DNA from: Thauera sp.
Lineage (GTDB): Bacteria; Pseudomonadota; Gammaproteobacteria; Burkholderiales; Rhodocyclaceae
Assembly (NCBI GenBank): GCA_003446655.1
Contig: DMCZ01000067.1
Location: 1-15,582, forward strand
Length of the DNA: 15,582 nt
Reading direction: 5' to 3'
Shown here: piece after piece, positions 1 to 7,291 of the stretch
Position numbering within the stretch: the first letter of the stretch is position 1
Layout of the letters: the number at the start of each line of letters is the position of its first letter
The notes under the pieces: model-generated
The model's input: the letters and a program-made list of their open reading frames with translations, nothing else
Told to the model about the DNA's origin: nothing
The model's database searches: none
Made by a program: the position numbers and the translations under genes

Positions 1-19
1 AGATGTGTATAAGAGACAG
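1..19 (+). other. Tn5/Nextera mosaic-end adapter remnant (not genomic)
   Basis: The first 19 bases read AGATGTGTATAAGAGACAG, which is exactly the Tn5 mosaic end used in transposase-based library preparation. It sits at the extreme end of the window and genomic sequence follows at base 20. This is untrimmed adapter rather than a biological transposon end: no transposase or second end is present. Confidence 0.95.
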
Positions 20-22
20 GAT

Positions 23-50
23 TTGGTGTGCCGCTCCGCAGTGATATACT
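23..50 (+). promoter_or_regulatory. Probable sigma-70 promoter of tRNA-Ser
   Basis: A good -10 element TATACT lies at 45-50, preceded by TG at 42-43 (extended -10). A partial -35, TTGGTG, lies at 23-28 with a 16-base spacer. The predicted start of transcription is about 57, just upstream of the tRNA 5' end at 63, as expected for a tRNA transcription unit. The adapter ends at base 19, so the -35 is still native sequence. Confidence 0.6.
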
Positions 51-62
51 GCGCGCCCTTGC

Positions 63-152
63 GGAGGCGTGGCAGAGCGGTTGAATGCAACGGTCTTGAA
101 AACCGTCAGGGGTTTGCGCCCCTCGTGAGTTCGAATCTCACCGCCTCCGCCA
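63..152 (+). tRNA. tRNA-Ser, anticodon UGA
   Basis: A complete class II tRNA can be folded. The acceptor stem GGAGGCG (63-69) pairs with CGCCTCC (142-148), followed by discriminator G149 and an encoded CCA at 150-152. The anticodon stem ACGGT/ACCGT encloses loop CTTGAAA with anticodon TGA at 97-99, reading UCA/UCG-type serine codons. A long variable arm (about 107-125, with CAGGGG..CCCCTCG pairing) is diagnostic of tRNA-Ser. The T arm contains GTTCGAATC. A promoter lies immediately upstream and rluE follows 57 bases downstream. Confidence 0.97.
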
Positions 153-171
153 AGACTGCGCGCCATCTCCG

Positions 172-186
172 GATTCGACCCGAATC
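172..186 (+). other. Small hairpin between tRNA-Ser and rluE
   Basis: GATTCG (172-177) and CGAATC (181-186) form a perfect 6-bp stem with loop ACC. It lies 20 bases after the tRNA CCA. No T-run follows, so it is not a convincing intrinsic terminator. It could act as a processing or weak pausing structure between the tRNA and the rluE message. Confidence 0.3.
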
Positions 187-209
187 GATCCATACACCCC
201 GCGCCGGTC

Positions 210-908
210 ATGTCCCGCCTGATCCTCCTCAACAAGCCCTTTGGCGTCCTGTGCCAATTCACCGACGAGGCTGGACGCGCGACACTCAAGGATTGCGTCG
301 ACGTGCCCGGTGTCTATGCCGCAGGTCGACTCGACACCGACAGCGAGGGCCTGCTGTTGCTGACGGACGATGGGCGCCTGCAGCACCGCATCGCCGATCC
401 GCGCCACAAGCTCCCGAAGACCTACATCGTGCAGGTCGAAGGTATTCCCACCGAGGATGCCCTCGCGCAACTGCGCGCTGGACTCGACCTTGGCGACTTC
501 CGCACCCGGCCCTGTCAGGCTCGGCTGGTCGCCGAGCCGGAGTGGCTTTGGCCGCGCGACCCGCCGGTACGTTTTCGCAAGTCCGTGCCGACCGCATGGC
601 TGGAGATCGTGTTGCGCGAGGGCAAGAACCGGCAAGTGCGGCGGATGACCGCCAGGGTGGGCTTTCCGACCTTGCGCCTGATCCGCGTTGCGATCGGGCC
701 TTGGCGGCTCGAGGGGCTGTTGCCCGGCCAGTGGCGCGAGATGCAGCCGGACCCGGTGTCCGAAGCGCGTGGTCCGCAAGACGCCTTGCTCGCCTTGAGG
801 ACTGCCGGGCTGTCGGGTACGTTCGCGCGGGCTCCTCGCAAGCCTGCGGGCGCAGCGGTTAAGATGCGGCCCGGTTCGACCACCACGCGCCCCGGACGCA
901 AGCCATGA
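210..908 (+). CDS. rluE: 23S rRNA pseudouridine synthase RluE
   Basis: This 232-residue protein belongs to the RsuA/RluB/RluE/RluF pseudouridine synthase family, which isomerises a specific uridine in rRNA. The catalytic motif GRLDTDSEG is at residues 39-47 with nucleophile Asp42. The N-terminal LLNKPFGVLCQF, the KTYIVQVEG strand (about 70-78) and the C-terminal REGKNRQVRRM motif are all present. There is no N-terminal S4 domain, which fits RluE (23S U2457) rather than RsuA or RluB. E. coli RluE is 217 residues, so the length fits; the tail after about residue 195 is basic and low in complexity. No clear Shine-Dalgarno sequence precedes the ATG. The stop overlaps the start of the next gene by ATGA (905-908), implying co-translation with the DUF192 gene. 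Confidence 0.9.
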   Translation: MSRLILLNKPFGVLCQFTDEAGRATLKDCVDVPGVYAAGRLDTDSEGLLLLTDDGRLQHRIADPRHKLPKTYIVQVEGIPTEDALAQLRAGLDLGDFRTRPCQARLVAEPEWLWPRDPPVRFRKSVPTAWLEIVLREGKNRQVRRMTARVGFPTLRLIRVAIGPWRLEGLLPGQWREMQPDPVSEARGPQDALLALRTAGLSGTFARAPRKPAGAAVKMRPGSTTTRPGRKP

Positions 909-1363
909 ATATTCGCATTCCATTCAGCTGCCAGGTGGCGGCAATCGCAGCGCTGCTGCTCGCTGGCCCCGCGGTTGCGCGCGGCGAATTGCCCGTCGCC
1001 GAACTCGGCGCCGGCATGTACCGCATCGAGGCCGAGGTAGCGCACACTTTCGAGACGCGGCAGACCGGGCTGATGAACCGCAGCGCGATGCCGCTCCACC
1101 GTGGCATGGTGTTCGTGTTCCCCGAGGCGCGCGCGCACTGCATGTGGATGAAGAACACCCTGCTGCCGCTGTCGGTCGCCTTCGTCGATGCGCAGGGCAG
1201 GGTGATCAACATCGAGGACATGCAGCCGCAGACCACCGACAACCACTGCGCGGCAGGGCCGGCGCGCTTCGCGCTCGAGATGAATCTGGGCTGGTTCGCT
1301 GAGCGTGGCATCAAGGCCGGCGACACCCTGCGCGGCTTCGACCGCCTGCCTTCACCGCGCTGA
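905..1363 (+). CDS. Secreted DUF192 family protein
   Basis: This 152-residue protein begins with a probable signal peptide: basic start, hydrophobic stretch at about 10-22, and Ala-X-Ala-like site GPAVARG near residue 26. The mature part is predicted to be periplasmic. The rest matches the DUF192 family: ETRQTGLMNRSAMPLHRGMV (from about residue 50), FPEARAHCMWMKNTLLPLSVAFVD, then ALEMNLGWFAERGIKAGD. The small DUF192 beta-barrel has no firmly established biochemical role. The gene overlaps rluE by 4 bases (ATGA), so it is probably translated from the same message. I see no catalytic motif that allows a sharper function. Confidence 0.85.
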   Translation: MNIRIPFSCQVAAIAALLLAGPAVARGELPVAELGAGMYRIEAEVAHTFETRQTGLMNRSAMPLHRGMVFVFPEARAHCMWMKNTLLPLSVAFVDAQGRVINIEDMQPQTTDNHCAAGPARFALEMNLGWFAERGIKAGDTLRGFDRLPSPR

Positions 1364-1382
1364 ACGTGGCGATCGCCAAGGC

Positions 1383-1411
1383 GCGAACAGGGCCGGTTTA
1401 GTCGCTTTTTT
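1383..1411 (+). terminator. Possible weak terminator after the DUF192 gene
   Basis: A run of six T (1406-1411) follows a short GCGA/TCGC pairing (1383-1386 with 1402-1405) that encloses a long GC-rich loop. The stem is only 4 bp, so termination is uncertain. The palindrome GGCGATCGCC lies just upstream at 1368-1377. Confidence 0.25.
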
Positions 1412-1423
1412 CCGCTGCTGGCG

Positions 1424-1447
1424 CTTGACGGCGGCGGGCGATAATCC
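1424..1447 (+). promoter_or_regulatory. Promoter-like motif upstream of flhB (copy 1)
   Basis: CTTGAC followed by GGCGATAATCC, with TTGACG separated from GATAAT by 9 bases. The same arrangement, with the same spacing and an identical 11-base second half, recurs at 4818-4841 upstream of flhF. Nine bases is too short for a classical sigma-70 -35/-10 pair. GGCGATAA is one mismatch from the sigma-28 -10 core GCCGATAA, but no TAAA element lies at the expected distance. It is likely part of the flhB promoter, about 60 bases before its start codon. Confidence 0.4.
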
Positions 1448-1507
1448 GCACACGTCGTCTGGCGTCCGGGTTGGTCCGGGCGTGCGGATGGGCGAACGGA
1501 GCCGGCC

Positions 1508-2650
1508 GTGGCCGAAGAAAGCGATCTCGAGAAGACAGAAGACCCATCACCGCGAAGGCTCGAGCAGGCGCGTGAGGAAGGCCAGGTCCCGCAGTCGCGG
1601 GAGCTGTCGACCTTCCTCGTCACTGTGACCGGCGCCGCTGCGCTGCTGCTGATGGGCAACTGGATGGCGACGCGCGTGGCGGGCCTGGTGCGTGACGGCT
1701 TCGCCTTTGACCGCGAGACGGCCTTCGATACGGTGCTGATGCTCGACGTGCTCGAGCGCATGCTGAACGGGGCGCTGTTGACCTTGATGCCGCTCTTCCT
1801 CGCGCTGCTGGTCGCTGCGGTGGCGGCGCCGATCCTGCTTGGCGGCCTGGTCTTCGCGCCGAAGGTGCTGGGTTTCAACTTCGGCCGTATGAACCCGATT
1901 CAGGGCATCGGCCGCATGTTCTCGGTCCATGGCCTGGCCGAGATGGTCAAGGCCATCCTGAAGTCGCTGCTGGTGGGCGGCGTGGCTGCGCTGGTGCTCT
2001 GGCTCAACATCGACCACCTGTTCGACCTGATGGTCGAGCCGCTCGAGATCGGGATGGTCGACTTTTCCGACACCGTGGCCTTCGCCGCGCTGATGATCGT
2101 GCTCAGTCTCGGGCTCCTGGCGCTGATCGATGTTCCCTTCCAGCTCTGGCAGTACAACAAGAAGCTGCGCATGACCAAGGAGGAGGTCAAGCGCGAGAGC
2201 AAGGAGCAGGAGGGCGACCCGATGGTCAAGGGCCGCATCCGCGCGCTGCAGCGCGAGATGGCGCGCCGGCGCATGATGACCGAGGTGCCCAAGGCCGACG
2301 TGGTGGTGACCAACCCGACCCACTTCTCGGTCGCGCTCAAGTACGACGCCGAGAAGATGGGCGCGCCGGTCGTCGTCGCCAAGGGGCGCGGCGAGCTCGC
2401 GCTGAAGATCCGCGAGCTTGCCAAGGAGCACGGCGTGCCCATGCTCGAGGCGCCCCCGCTGGCACGCGCGCTCTACAAGCACTGCGAACTGGAGCAATCC
2501 ATCCCAGCCGCCCTGTACACCGCGGTCGCCGAGGTGATGGCCTACGTCTACCAGCTTGATGCCTGGATGAAGCAGGGCGGCCTGCCGCCCGTCGCGCCCA
2601 CCGTGCTCCCGGTGCCCGCCGGCATGGACCCGGGCGCCCCCGAGGAATGA
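1508..2650 (+). CDS. flhB: Flagellar type III export apparatus protein FlhB
   Basis: FlhB is the substrate-specificity switch of the flagellar type III export gate in the inner membrane. The 380-residue product starts at a GTG: the N-terminus MAEESDLEKTEDPSPRRLEQAR is the typical FlhB start, and the nearby ATG at 1488 is out of frame. A GGA-containing site (about 1496-1500) precedes it. Four hydrophobic segments can be seen at about 33-60, 88-118, 150-167 and 188-210. The cytoplasmic domain contains the self-cleavage motif Asn269-Pro270-Thr271-His272 (VVTNPTHFSVAL), at the same numbering as Salmonella FlhB. The C-terminal tail is proline-rich and variable. flhA follows after 11 bases in the same orientation, so the two are probably co-transcribed. 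Confidence 0.97.
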   Translation: MAEESDLEKTEDPSPRRLEQAREEGQVPQSRELSTFLVTVTGAAALLLMGNWMATRVAGLVRDGFAFDRETAFDTVLMLDVLERMLNGALLTLMPLFLALLVAAVAAPILLGGLVFAPKVLGFNFGRMNPIQGIGRMFSVHGLAEMVKAILKSLLVGGVAALVLWLNIDHLFDLMVEPLEIGMVDFSDTVAFAALMIVLSLGLLALIDVPFQLWQYNKKLRMTKEEVKRESKEQEGDPMVKGRIRALQREMARRRMMTEVPKADVVVTNPTHFSVALKYDAEKMGAPVVVAKGRGELALKIRELAKEHGVPMLEAPPLARALYKHCELEQSIPAALYTAVAEVMAYVYQLDAWMKQGGLPPVAPTVLPVPAGMDPGAPEE

Positions 2651-2661
2651 TTGCCTGACCC

Positions 2662-4764
2662 ATGGCCATGAACGACACCCTGAACCTGCGCCAGCTGCTC
2701 ACGCCGGCCAACCTGCGCCAGCTGGCCGCACCGCTGCTGATCATCATCATCCTGTCGATGATGGTGCTGCCGCTGCCGGTGTTCCTGCTCGACGTGTTCT
2801 TCACCTTCAACATCGCCATCTCGGTGATGGTGATGCTGGTGGCGATGTACTCGACGCGGCCGCTCGATTTCTCGGTCTTCCCCACCGTGCTGCTGGTGAG
2901 CACGCTGCTGCGCCTGTCGCTCAACGTGGCGTCGACCCGGATCGTGCTGCTCGAGGGCCACGCCGGTCCGGACGCGGCGGGCAAGGTCATCGAGGCCTTC
3001 GGCAACTTCCTCGTCGGCGGCAACACCGCAGTCGGTCTGGTGGTGTTCGTGATCCTTACCGTGATCAACTTCGTCGTGATCACCAAGGGCGCGGGTCGCA
3101 TCGCCGAGGTGAGCGCGCGCTTCACCCTGGACGCGATGCCCGGCAAGCAGATGGCGATCGACGCCGACCTCAACGCCGGCCTCATCGACGAGAAGGAGGC
3201 CAAGCGTCGGCGCAAGGAGATCGCGCAGGAATCGGACTTCTACGGTGCCATGGACGGTGCGTCCAAGTTCGTGCGCGGCGACGCCATCGCCGGCATCATC
3301 ATCCTGATGATCAACATCATCGGCGGGCTTTTCGTCGGTGTGATGCAGCACGACATGGCGGTCGGCGACGCGGCGCACACCTACACCCTGCTCACCATCG
3401 GTGACGGCCTGGTCGCGCAGATCCCCTCGCTGATCATCTCGGTGGCGGCGGGCCTCGTGGTGTCGCGGGTCGGTGACGAGGGCGACGTGGGCGGACTGGT
3501 GATGAACCAGGTGTTCTCCAACCCGCAGGTGCTGATGCTGACCGGCGGGATCATCGGCGTGCTCGGCCTCATTCCCGGCATGCCCAACCTGGTGTTCCTG
3601 CTTCTGGCGGGCACGCTCGGCGCCATGGCCTGGGTGCGGCGCAAGCGCATCGCCGAGGAGGCGGCCGCCGCGACTGCTCCGGAAGCCGCGGCCCAGGTCG
3701 CGATGCCGACATCCGAGAGCCAGGAGGCGAGCTGGAACGATGTGTCGCAGGTGGACGTGCTCGGTCTCGAGGTCGGTTACCGGCTGATCCCGATGGTGGA
3801 CAAGGGCCAGGACGGCGAGCTGCTCAAGCGCATCCGCGGCCTGCGCAAGAAGTTCGCGCAGGAGGTCGGCTTCCTGTCGGCGCCGGTGCACATCCGCGAC
3901 AATCTCGAGCTCAAGCCCAACGCCTACCGCATCGCCTTGAAGGGCGTGGAGATCGGTGGCGGCGAGGCTTATCCCGGCCAGTTCCTCGCCATCAACCCGG
4001 GGCGCGTGTCGGGGCCGATCGCCGGGCGCGAGACCACCGACCCCGCCTTCGGCCTGCCCGCGGTGTGGATCGACGCCTCGATGCGCGAGCAGGCGCATGC
4101 GCTCGGCTACACGGTGGTCGACGCGAGCACGGTGGTGGCCACCCACCTCAACCACGTCATCCTCAACCATGCCGCCGAGCTCCTCGGCCGCCAGGAGACG
4201 CAGGCGCTGCTCGACCACCTTGGCAAGGACTCACCCAAGCTGGTCGAGGACCTCGTGCCCAAGCTGCTGCCCATCGGCAGCGTGCAGCGCGTGCTGCAGA
4301 ACCTGCTGGAGGAGGGCGTCAACATTCGCGACATGCGCAGCATAATCGAGGTGCTGGCCGAACATGCGCCGCGCACGCAGGATCCGGTGCAGCTCACCAC
4401 CCGGGTGCGCGAGGCGCTCGGCCGGGCGATCATGCAGAGCCTGTTCCCCGGCAACACCGAGGTGCAGGTCATGGCCCTCGAGCCGGGGCTGGAGCGCATC
4501 CTGATGCAGGCCATGGCCGCGGGCGGCGAGGGCGGCGCGATCGAGCCGGGCCTGGCCGATACGCTGTTGCGCCAGACCGCGCAGATCGCCCAGCGTCAGG
4601 AGGACATCGGCCTGCCGCCGGTGCTGCTGGTGCCCTCGCAGTTGCGCATGCTGCTGTCGCGCTTCCTGCGCCGTGCCGTGCCTTCGCTCAAGGTCATCTC
4701 CAACAGTGAGGTGCCCGAGAGTCGCACCATCCGCGTCACCGCCATGGTGGGTGCGCAGGGCTGA
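2662..4764 (+). CDS. flhA: Flagellar type III export gate protein FlhA
   Basis: FlhA is the major export gate component that docks chaperone-substrate complexes and couples proton flow to export. The product has 700 residues (Salmonella FlhA has 692). The membrane part spans about residues 22-325, with the FHIPEP family signature around 66-93 (RPLDFSVFPTVLLVSTLLRL onwards) and the conserved cytoplasmic loop GAMDGASKFVRGDA at 195-208. An Ala/Glu-rich linker (about 330-365) leads to the cytoplasmic domain FlhA-C, which carries typical LKPNAYRIALKG and PAVWIDASMREQA stretches. Two ATGs (2662 and 2668) are possible; the first is used here, and Shine-Dalgarno signals are weak for both. A strong hairpin follows the stop codon. 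Confidence 0.97.
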   Translation: MAMNDTLNLRQLLTPANLRQLAAPLLIIIILSMMVLPLPVFLLDVFFTFNIAISVMVMLVAMYSTRPLDFSVFPTVLLVSTLLRLSLNVASTRIVLLEGHAGPDAAGKVIEAFGNFLVGGNTAVGLVVFVILTVINFVVITKGAGRIAEVSARFTLDAMPGKQMAIDADLNAGLIDEKEAKRRRKEIAQESDFYGAMDGASKFVRGDAIAGIIILMINIIGGLFVGVMQHDMAVGDAAHTYTLLTIGDGLVAQIPSLIISVAAGLVVSRVGDEGDVGGLVMNQVFSNPQVLMLTGGIIGVLGLIPGMPNLVFLLLAGTLGAMAWVRRKRIAEEAAAATAPEAAAQVAMPTSESQEASWNDVSQVDVLGLEVGYRLIPMVDKGQDGELLKRIRGLRKKFAQEVGFLSAPVHIRDNLELKPNAYRIALKGVEIGGGEAYPGQFLAINPGRVSGPIAGRETTDPAFGLPAVWIDASMREQAHALGYTVVDASTVVATHLNHVILNHAAELLGRQETQALLDHLGKDSPKLVEDLVPKLLPIGSVQRVLQNLLEEGVNIRDMRSIIEVLAEHAPRTQDPVQLTTRVREALGRAIMQSLFPGNTEVQVMALEPGLERILMQAMAAGGEGGAIEPGLADTLLRQTAQIAQRQEDIGLPPVLLVPSQLRMLLSRFLRRAVPSLKVISNSEVPESRTIRVTAMVGAQG

Positions 4765-4774
4765 TCACGCAGTC

Positions 4775-4810
4775 GGGCGAATAAGCGGGGGAAAGCCGCT
4801 TTATTCGCCC
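4775..4810 (+). terminator. Strong hairpin between flhA and flhF, without a U-tract
   Basis: GGGCGAATAAGCGG (4775-4788) pairs with CCGCTTTATTCGCCC (4796-4810): 14 base pairs with one bulged base and the 7-base loop GGGAAAG. It starts about 10 bases after the flhA stop. The bases after the stem (CCAGGCCC) are not T-rich on either strand, so it is not a canonical intrinsic terminator. It may partly terminate, protect the flhBA message 3' end, or separate flhBA from the flhF operon. Confidence 0.5.
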
Positions 4811-4817
4811 CCAGGCC

Positions 4818-4841
4818 CTTGACCGGGCTTGGCGATAATCC
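4818..4841 (+). promoter_or_regulatory. Promoter-like motif upstream of flhF (copy 2)
   Basis: CTTGAC followed by GGCGATAATCC, with TTGACC separated from GATAAT by 9 bases, exactly as at 1424-1447 upstream of flhB. It lies just after the hairpin that follows flhA, and 43 bases before the flhF start codon. Its position suggests a promoter for flhF-fleN-fliA-motCD. The nearby CTTGAC...CCCCAT also loosely resembles a heat-shock sigma-32 promoter, so the class is unresolved. Confidence 0.4.
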
Positions 4842-4882
4842 CCATCAAGCAGTGGTCGACCGCGGCCACCGGGAGAATCGCC

Positions 4883-6376
4883 ATGAACGTCAAACGCTAC
4901 TTTGCCCCCACCGCCCGCGAGGCACTCCGTGCCCTGAAGGAAGCACTCGGCCCCGACGCGATCGTGCTGTCGAACCGCGCAGTCGAAGGCGGCGTCGAGA
5001 TCCTCGCGCTGCCGGGCGAGGCGGTCGGCGCGCTCCAGGCTGCCAACCGCGCCGCCGTGACCGCGCGTGCGGGTGCGCGAATCCAGGACGTTTCGCCCGC
5101 TGCCGCCCGCCCGGCGCCGACTGCCGCCCCGGCGGCTGCCGCCGACGAGCCCGATTTCCAGGTCAGCCTCTCGGCACTGGCAGCCAGCGCCGCGCGCAAC
5201 GCGACGCGCCCGCCGGCACAGTCGCAGGCCGAGCCCGCGCCGGTGCTGCGGGCCTTCAATCCGCCCCGGATCGAGACCGCCGACTATGCGCTGCGCAATC
5301 GTGAGGCACTGGCCCGCCCCGCGGCGCCCCCCCTGCGCCCGCGCGGTGACGATGGAGCAAGCCCGGCCGTCTTCTCCGGGCGCGCCGCCGCGTCAGCGAC
5401 GGCCGCGGATGAGTTTGGCAGCGCCCGGGTACGCGAGCTGCAGGAGACCAACGCTCGCCTGATGGCCGAACTGACGGGCATCCGCGGCATGATCGAGCGT
5501 CAGCTCGCCGGCTTTGCCTGGGGCGAGACCCGCCGCCAGGCCCCGGCCCGCGCAGCGATGCTCGGCGAGTTGCTGGAGGCGGGGTTCTCAGCCACGGTGG
5601 CGCGCAAGCTGTCCGAGAGCGTGCCCGAGGATGCCGATCGCACCGAGGCGCGCGAGGCGGTTGGCGCCGCGCTCGATCGAAAGATGCGCGCTCGCGCGTC
5701 GGACGAGGATCTGCTCGACCGTGGCGGCGTGTTCGCCCTCGTCGGCCCCACCGGCGTGGGCAAGACCACCACCACCGCCAAGCTCGCCGCGCGCTGCGTG
5801 GTTCGCCATGGCGCGAGCAAGCTGGCGCTGATCACCACCGACGGCTACCGCATCGGCGCGCAGGAGCAGTTGCGCATCTACGGCCGCATTCTCGGCGTGC
5901 CGGTCTATTCGGTACGCGATGCCGGCGACCTGCGTCAGACCCTCGCCGGGCTGCGCACCAAGCACATGGTGCTGATCGACACCATGGGCATGAGCCAGCG
6001 TGACCGCATGGTGGCCGAGCAGGCCGCGATGCTCGCCGGTGCCGGGGATGTCCGCCGCCTGCTGCTGCTCAACGCCACCGCTCGCGGGGACACGCTCGAC
6101 GACGTCGTGCGTGCCTACGCGGGCGAGGACCTGGCGGGTTGCATCTTCACCAAGGTGGACGAGGCCGCATCGCTCGCGCCAGCGCTCGACGTCGCTGTGC
6201 GCCACGGGCTCGACATCCGCTATCTCACCAACGGCCAGCGCGTGCCCGAAGACCTGCACCTGCCCAATCGCGCCTACCTGCTGCATCGCGCTTTGCGCGA
6301 GCATGCGGGCGAGTCGCCGTGGCATCTGAGTGGCGACGAGGCCGGAATGCTGCTCGCCGCGGCGGGAGGGGCCTGA
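4883..6376 (+). CDS. flhF: Flagellar SRP-type GTPase FlhF
   Basis: FlhF is a membrane-associated GTPase related to FtsY and Ffh; it places the flagellum, often at the pole, and works with FlhG/FleN. The start is set at 4883 because MNVKRYFAPTAREALR is the usual FlhF beginning and GGGAGA (4871-4876) is a well-placed ribosome binding site; an in-frame TTG at 4829 would add 18 unrelated residues. The 497-residue product has an N-terminal B domain (1-50), an Ala/Pro-rich linker (about 55-180), then the NG domain. The P-loop GPTGVGKT is at 288-295, the G3 motif DTMG at 366-369, and the G4 motif TKVD at 423-426. fleN follows after 2 bases. Confidence 0.96.
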   Translation: MNVKRYFAPTAREALRALKEALGPDAIVLSNRAVEGGVEILALPGEAVGALQAANRAAVTARAGARIQDVSPAAARPAPTAAPAAAADEPDFQVSLSALAASAARNATRPPAQSQAEPAPVLRAFNPPRIETADYALRNREALARPAAPPLRPRGDDGASPAVFSGRAAASATAADEFGSARVRELQETNARLMAELTGIRGMIERQLAGFAWGETRRQAPARAAMLGELLEAGFSATVARKLSESVPEDADRTEAREAVGAALDRKMRARASDEDLLDRGGVFALVGPTGVGKTTTTAKLAARCVVRHGASKLALITTDGYRIGAQEQLRIYGRILGVPVYSVRDAGDLRQTLAGLRTKHMVLIDTMGMSQRDRMVAEQAAMLAGAGDVRRLLLLNATARGDTLDDVVRAYAGEDLAGCIFTKVDEAASLAPALDVAVRHGLDIRYLTNGQRVPEDLHLPNRAYLLHRALREHAGESPWHLSGDEAGMLLAAAGGA

Positions 6377-6378
6377 CC

Positions 6379-7167
6379 ATGCTCGACGGACGCGAAGACC
6401 AGGCGGCAGGACTGCGGCGCCTGTTCCGGCGCGCCCCGCCGCAGGTGGTGGCGCTGTATGCCGGCGGGCGCCAGCGCGCCGACAACGCCGTACTCGCTGC
6501 GCACCGGATTGCCGGACGGGCTGAGCGCGTGCTGATCCTCGATGAGGCCGAGGGCTGCGAAACCCTGGCCAGTGCGCTCGGCGTGAGCGACGGCACCGAC
6601 CTGCTCCAGCTTCTGGACGGGCGGACCACGCTGTCTGCCGTGTTGCAGCCAGTGCCCGGTCTGGTCGGGCGGGTGCCGGCTGCAGCCGCTGCGCTTGCCC
6701 TGCCGCTGCTCGATGATGCGCGCCGCGCGTGCGTGGTGGAGGCCCTGCGCATCCTGCACCGCCACGCGGGCTTCGTGCTGGTACATGCGTCCGGGGCGCA
6801 GGCGGCCGAGCCGTCGCCTTTCGTGCAAGCGGCCCCGCGCCGCCTGGTGGTGGCAGAAGCGAGCGCGAGTGGCGCAACCGACGCCTACCAGACCATCAAG
6901 GGGCTGGCCGCGGCCGGGGCGGGCTCGGTCCATGTTGCCGTGTGCCGCGCGCGCGGACGCAAGGATGCGGCAGCCTTTTTCGACAGCCTGCAGGCGCTGG
7001 TGCGGCGCCATGTCGGCGTGCCGCTTGCCTGGTTGGGCGAGCTTGAACGCGATGATGTCGCGGCAGGTCTTCGCGAACCGCTCCAGACCGCGGCGCGCGA
7101 CGCCGGTGCGGCCTTCCTGCGCCGGGTGGCCGGCATGGGCCGTGCACTCGACGGCAGGCTTGGATGA
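6379..7167 (+). CDS. fleN: FleN/FlhG-like protein lacking the ATP-binding P-loop
   Basis: This 262-residue protein lies between flhF and fliA, where the MinD-like ATPase FleN/FlhG normally sits. Several FlhG landmarks align: the N-terminal DQAAGLRRL (7-15), which is the FlhF-activating DQAxxLR motif; VLILDEAEG (51-59) where canonical proteins have a LLDADLG-like strand; LLQLLDGRTTL (75-85); VGRVPAA; and GATDAYQTIKGL (165-176). However, the deviant Walker A motif (KGGxGKT) is replaced by ALYAGGRQRADN (25-36) with no P-loop lysine, and the switch II region is also unlike MinD (LVHASGAQ, 134-141). It should therefore not bind or hydrolyse ATP normally. The start ATG has a GGAGG site at 6365-6369. 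A longer in-frame reading from 6139 lies inside flhF and is rejected. Confidence 0.8.
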   Translation: MLDGREDQAAGLRRLFRRAPPQVVALYAGGRQRADNAVLAAHRIAGRAERVLILDEAEGCETLASALGVSDGTDLLQLLDGRTTLSAVLQPVPGLVGRVPAAAAALALPLLDDARRACVVEALRILHRHAGFVLVHASGAQAAEPSPFVQAAPRRLVVAEASASGATDAYQTIKGLAAAGAGSVHVAVCRARGRKDAAAFFDSLQALVRRHVGVPLAWLGELERDDVAAGLREPLQTAARDAGAAFLRRVAGMGRALDGRLG

Positions 7168-7246
7168 CGTCTCGATGAGTGTGAATTATCCCGCTGGTAA
7201 TGCCGGCGACCCTGCGGGACAATCGTCGCCTCCGATATCCGGAGCC

Positions 7247-7268
7247 GGTGCGGGCAGGGGCTCGCACC
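7247..7268 (+). other. Hairpin in the fliA leader
   Basis: GGTGCG (7247-7252) and CGCACC (7263-7268) pair perfectly. The stem can extend inward through a G-T wobble and GC/GC to an AGGG loop, giving about 9 pairs. It ends 23 bases before the fliA start codon used here. It could influence fliA translation, or it may be coding if fliA starts at the upstream ATG 7175. Confidence 0.35.
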
Positions 7269-7291
7269 GCAAGACGATACAGGTCGAATGG

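Noticed and set aside
63..152. tRNA-Ser as an integration site for a mobile element
   Set aside because: No integrase, direct repeat of the tRNA 3' end, or foreign gene block is present downstream.
5..862. 285-residue plus-strand frame starting in the adapter
   Set aside because: Its start lies in artificial adapter sequence and it passes through tRNA-Ser and out of frame through rluE.
2548..4218. 556-residue open frame on the minus strand opposite flhA
   Set aside because: It is a His/Asp/Gln-rich shadow of the transmembrane and cytoplasmic coding of flhA, without start signals or motifs.
4829..4882. TTG start for flhF giving 18 extra residues
   Set aside because: The extension lies within the promoter-like motif and does not resemble FlhF N-termini; the ATG at 4883 has a good ribosome binding site.
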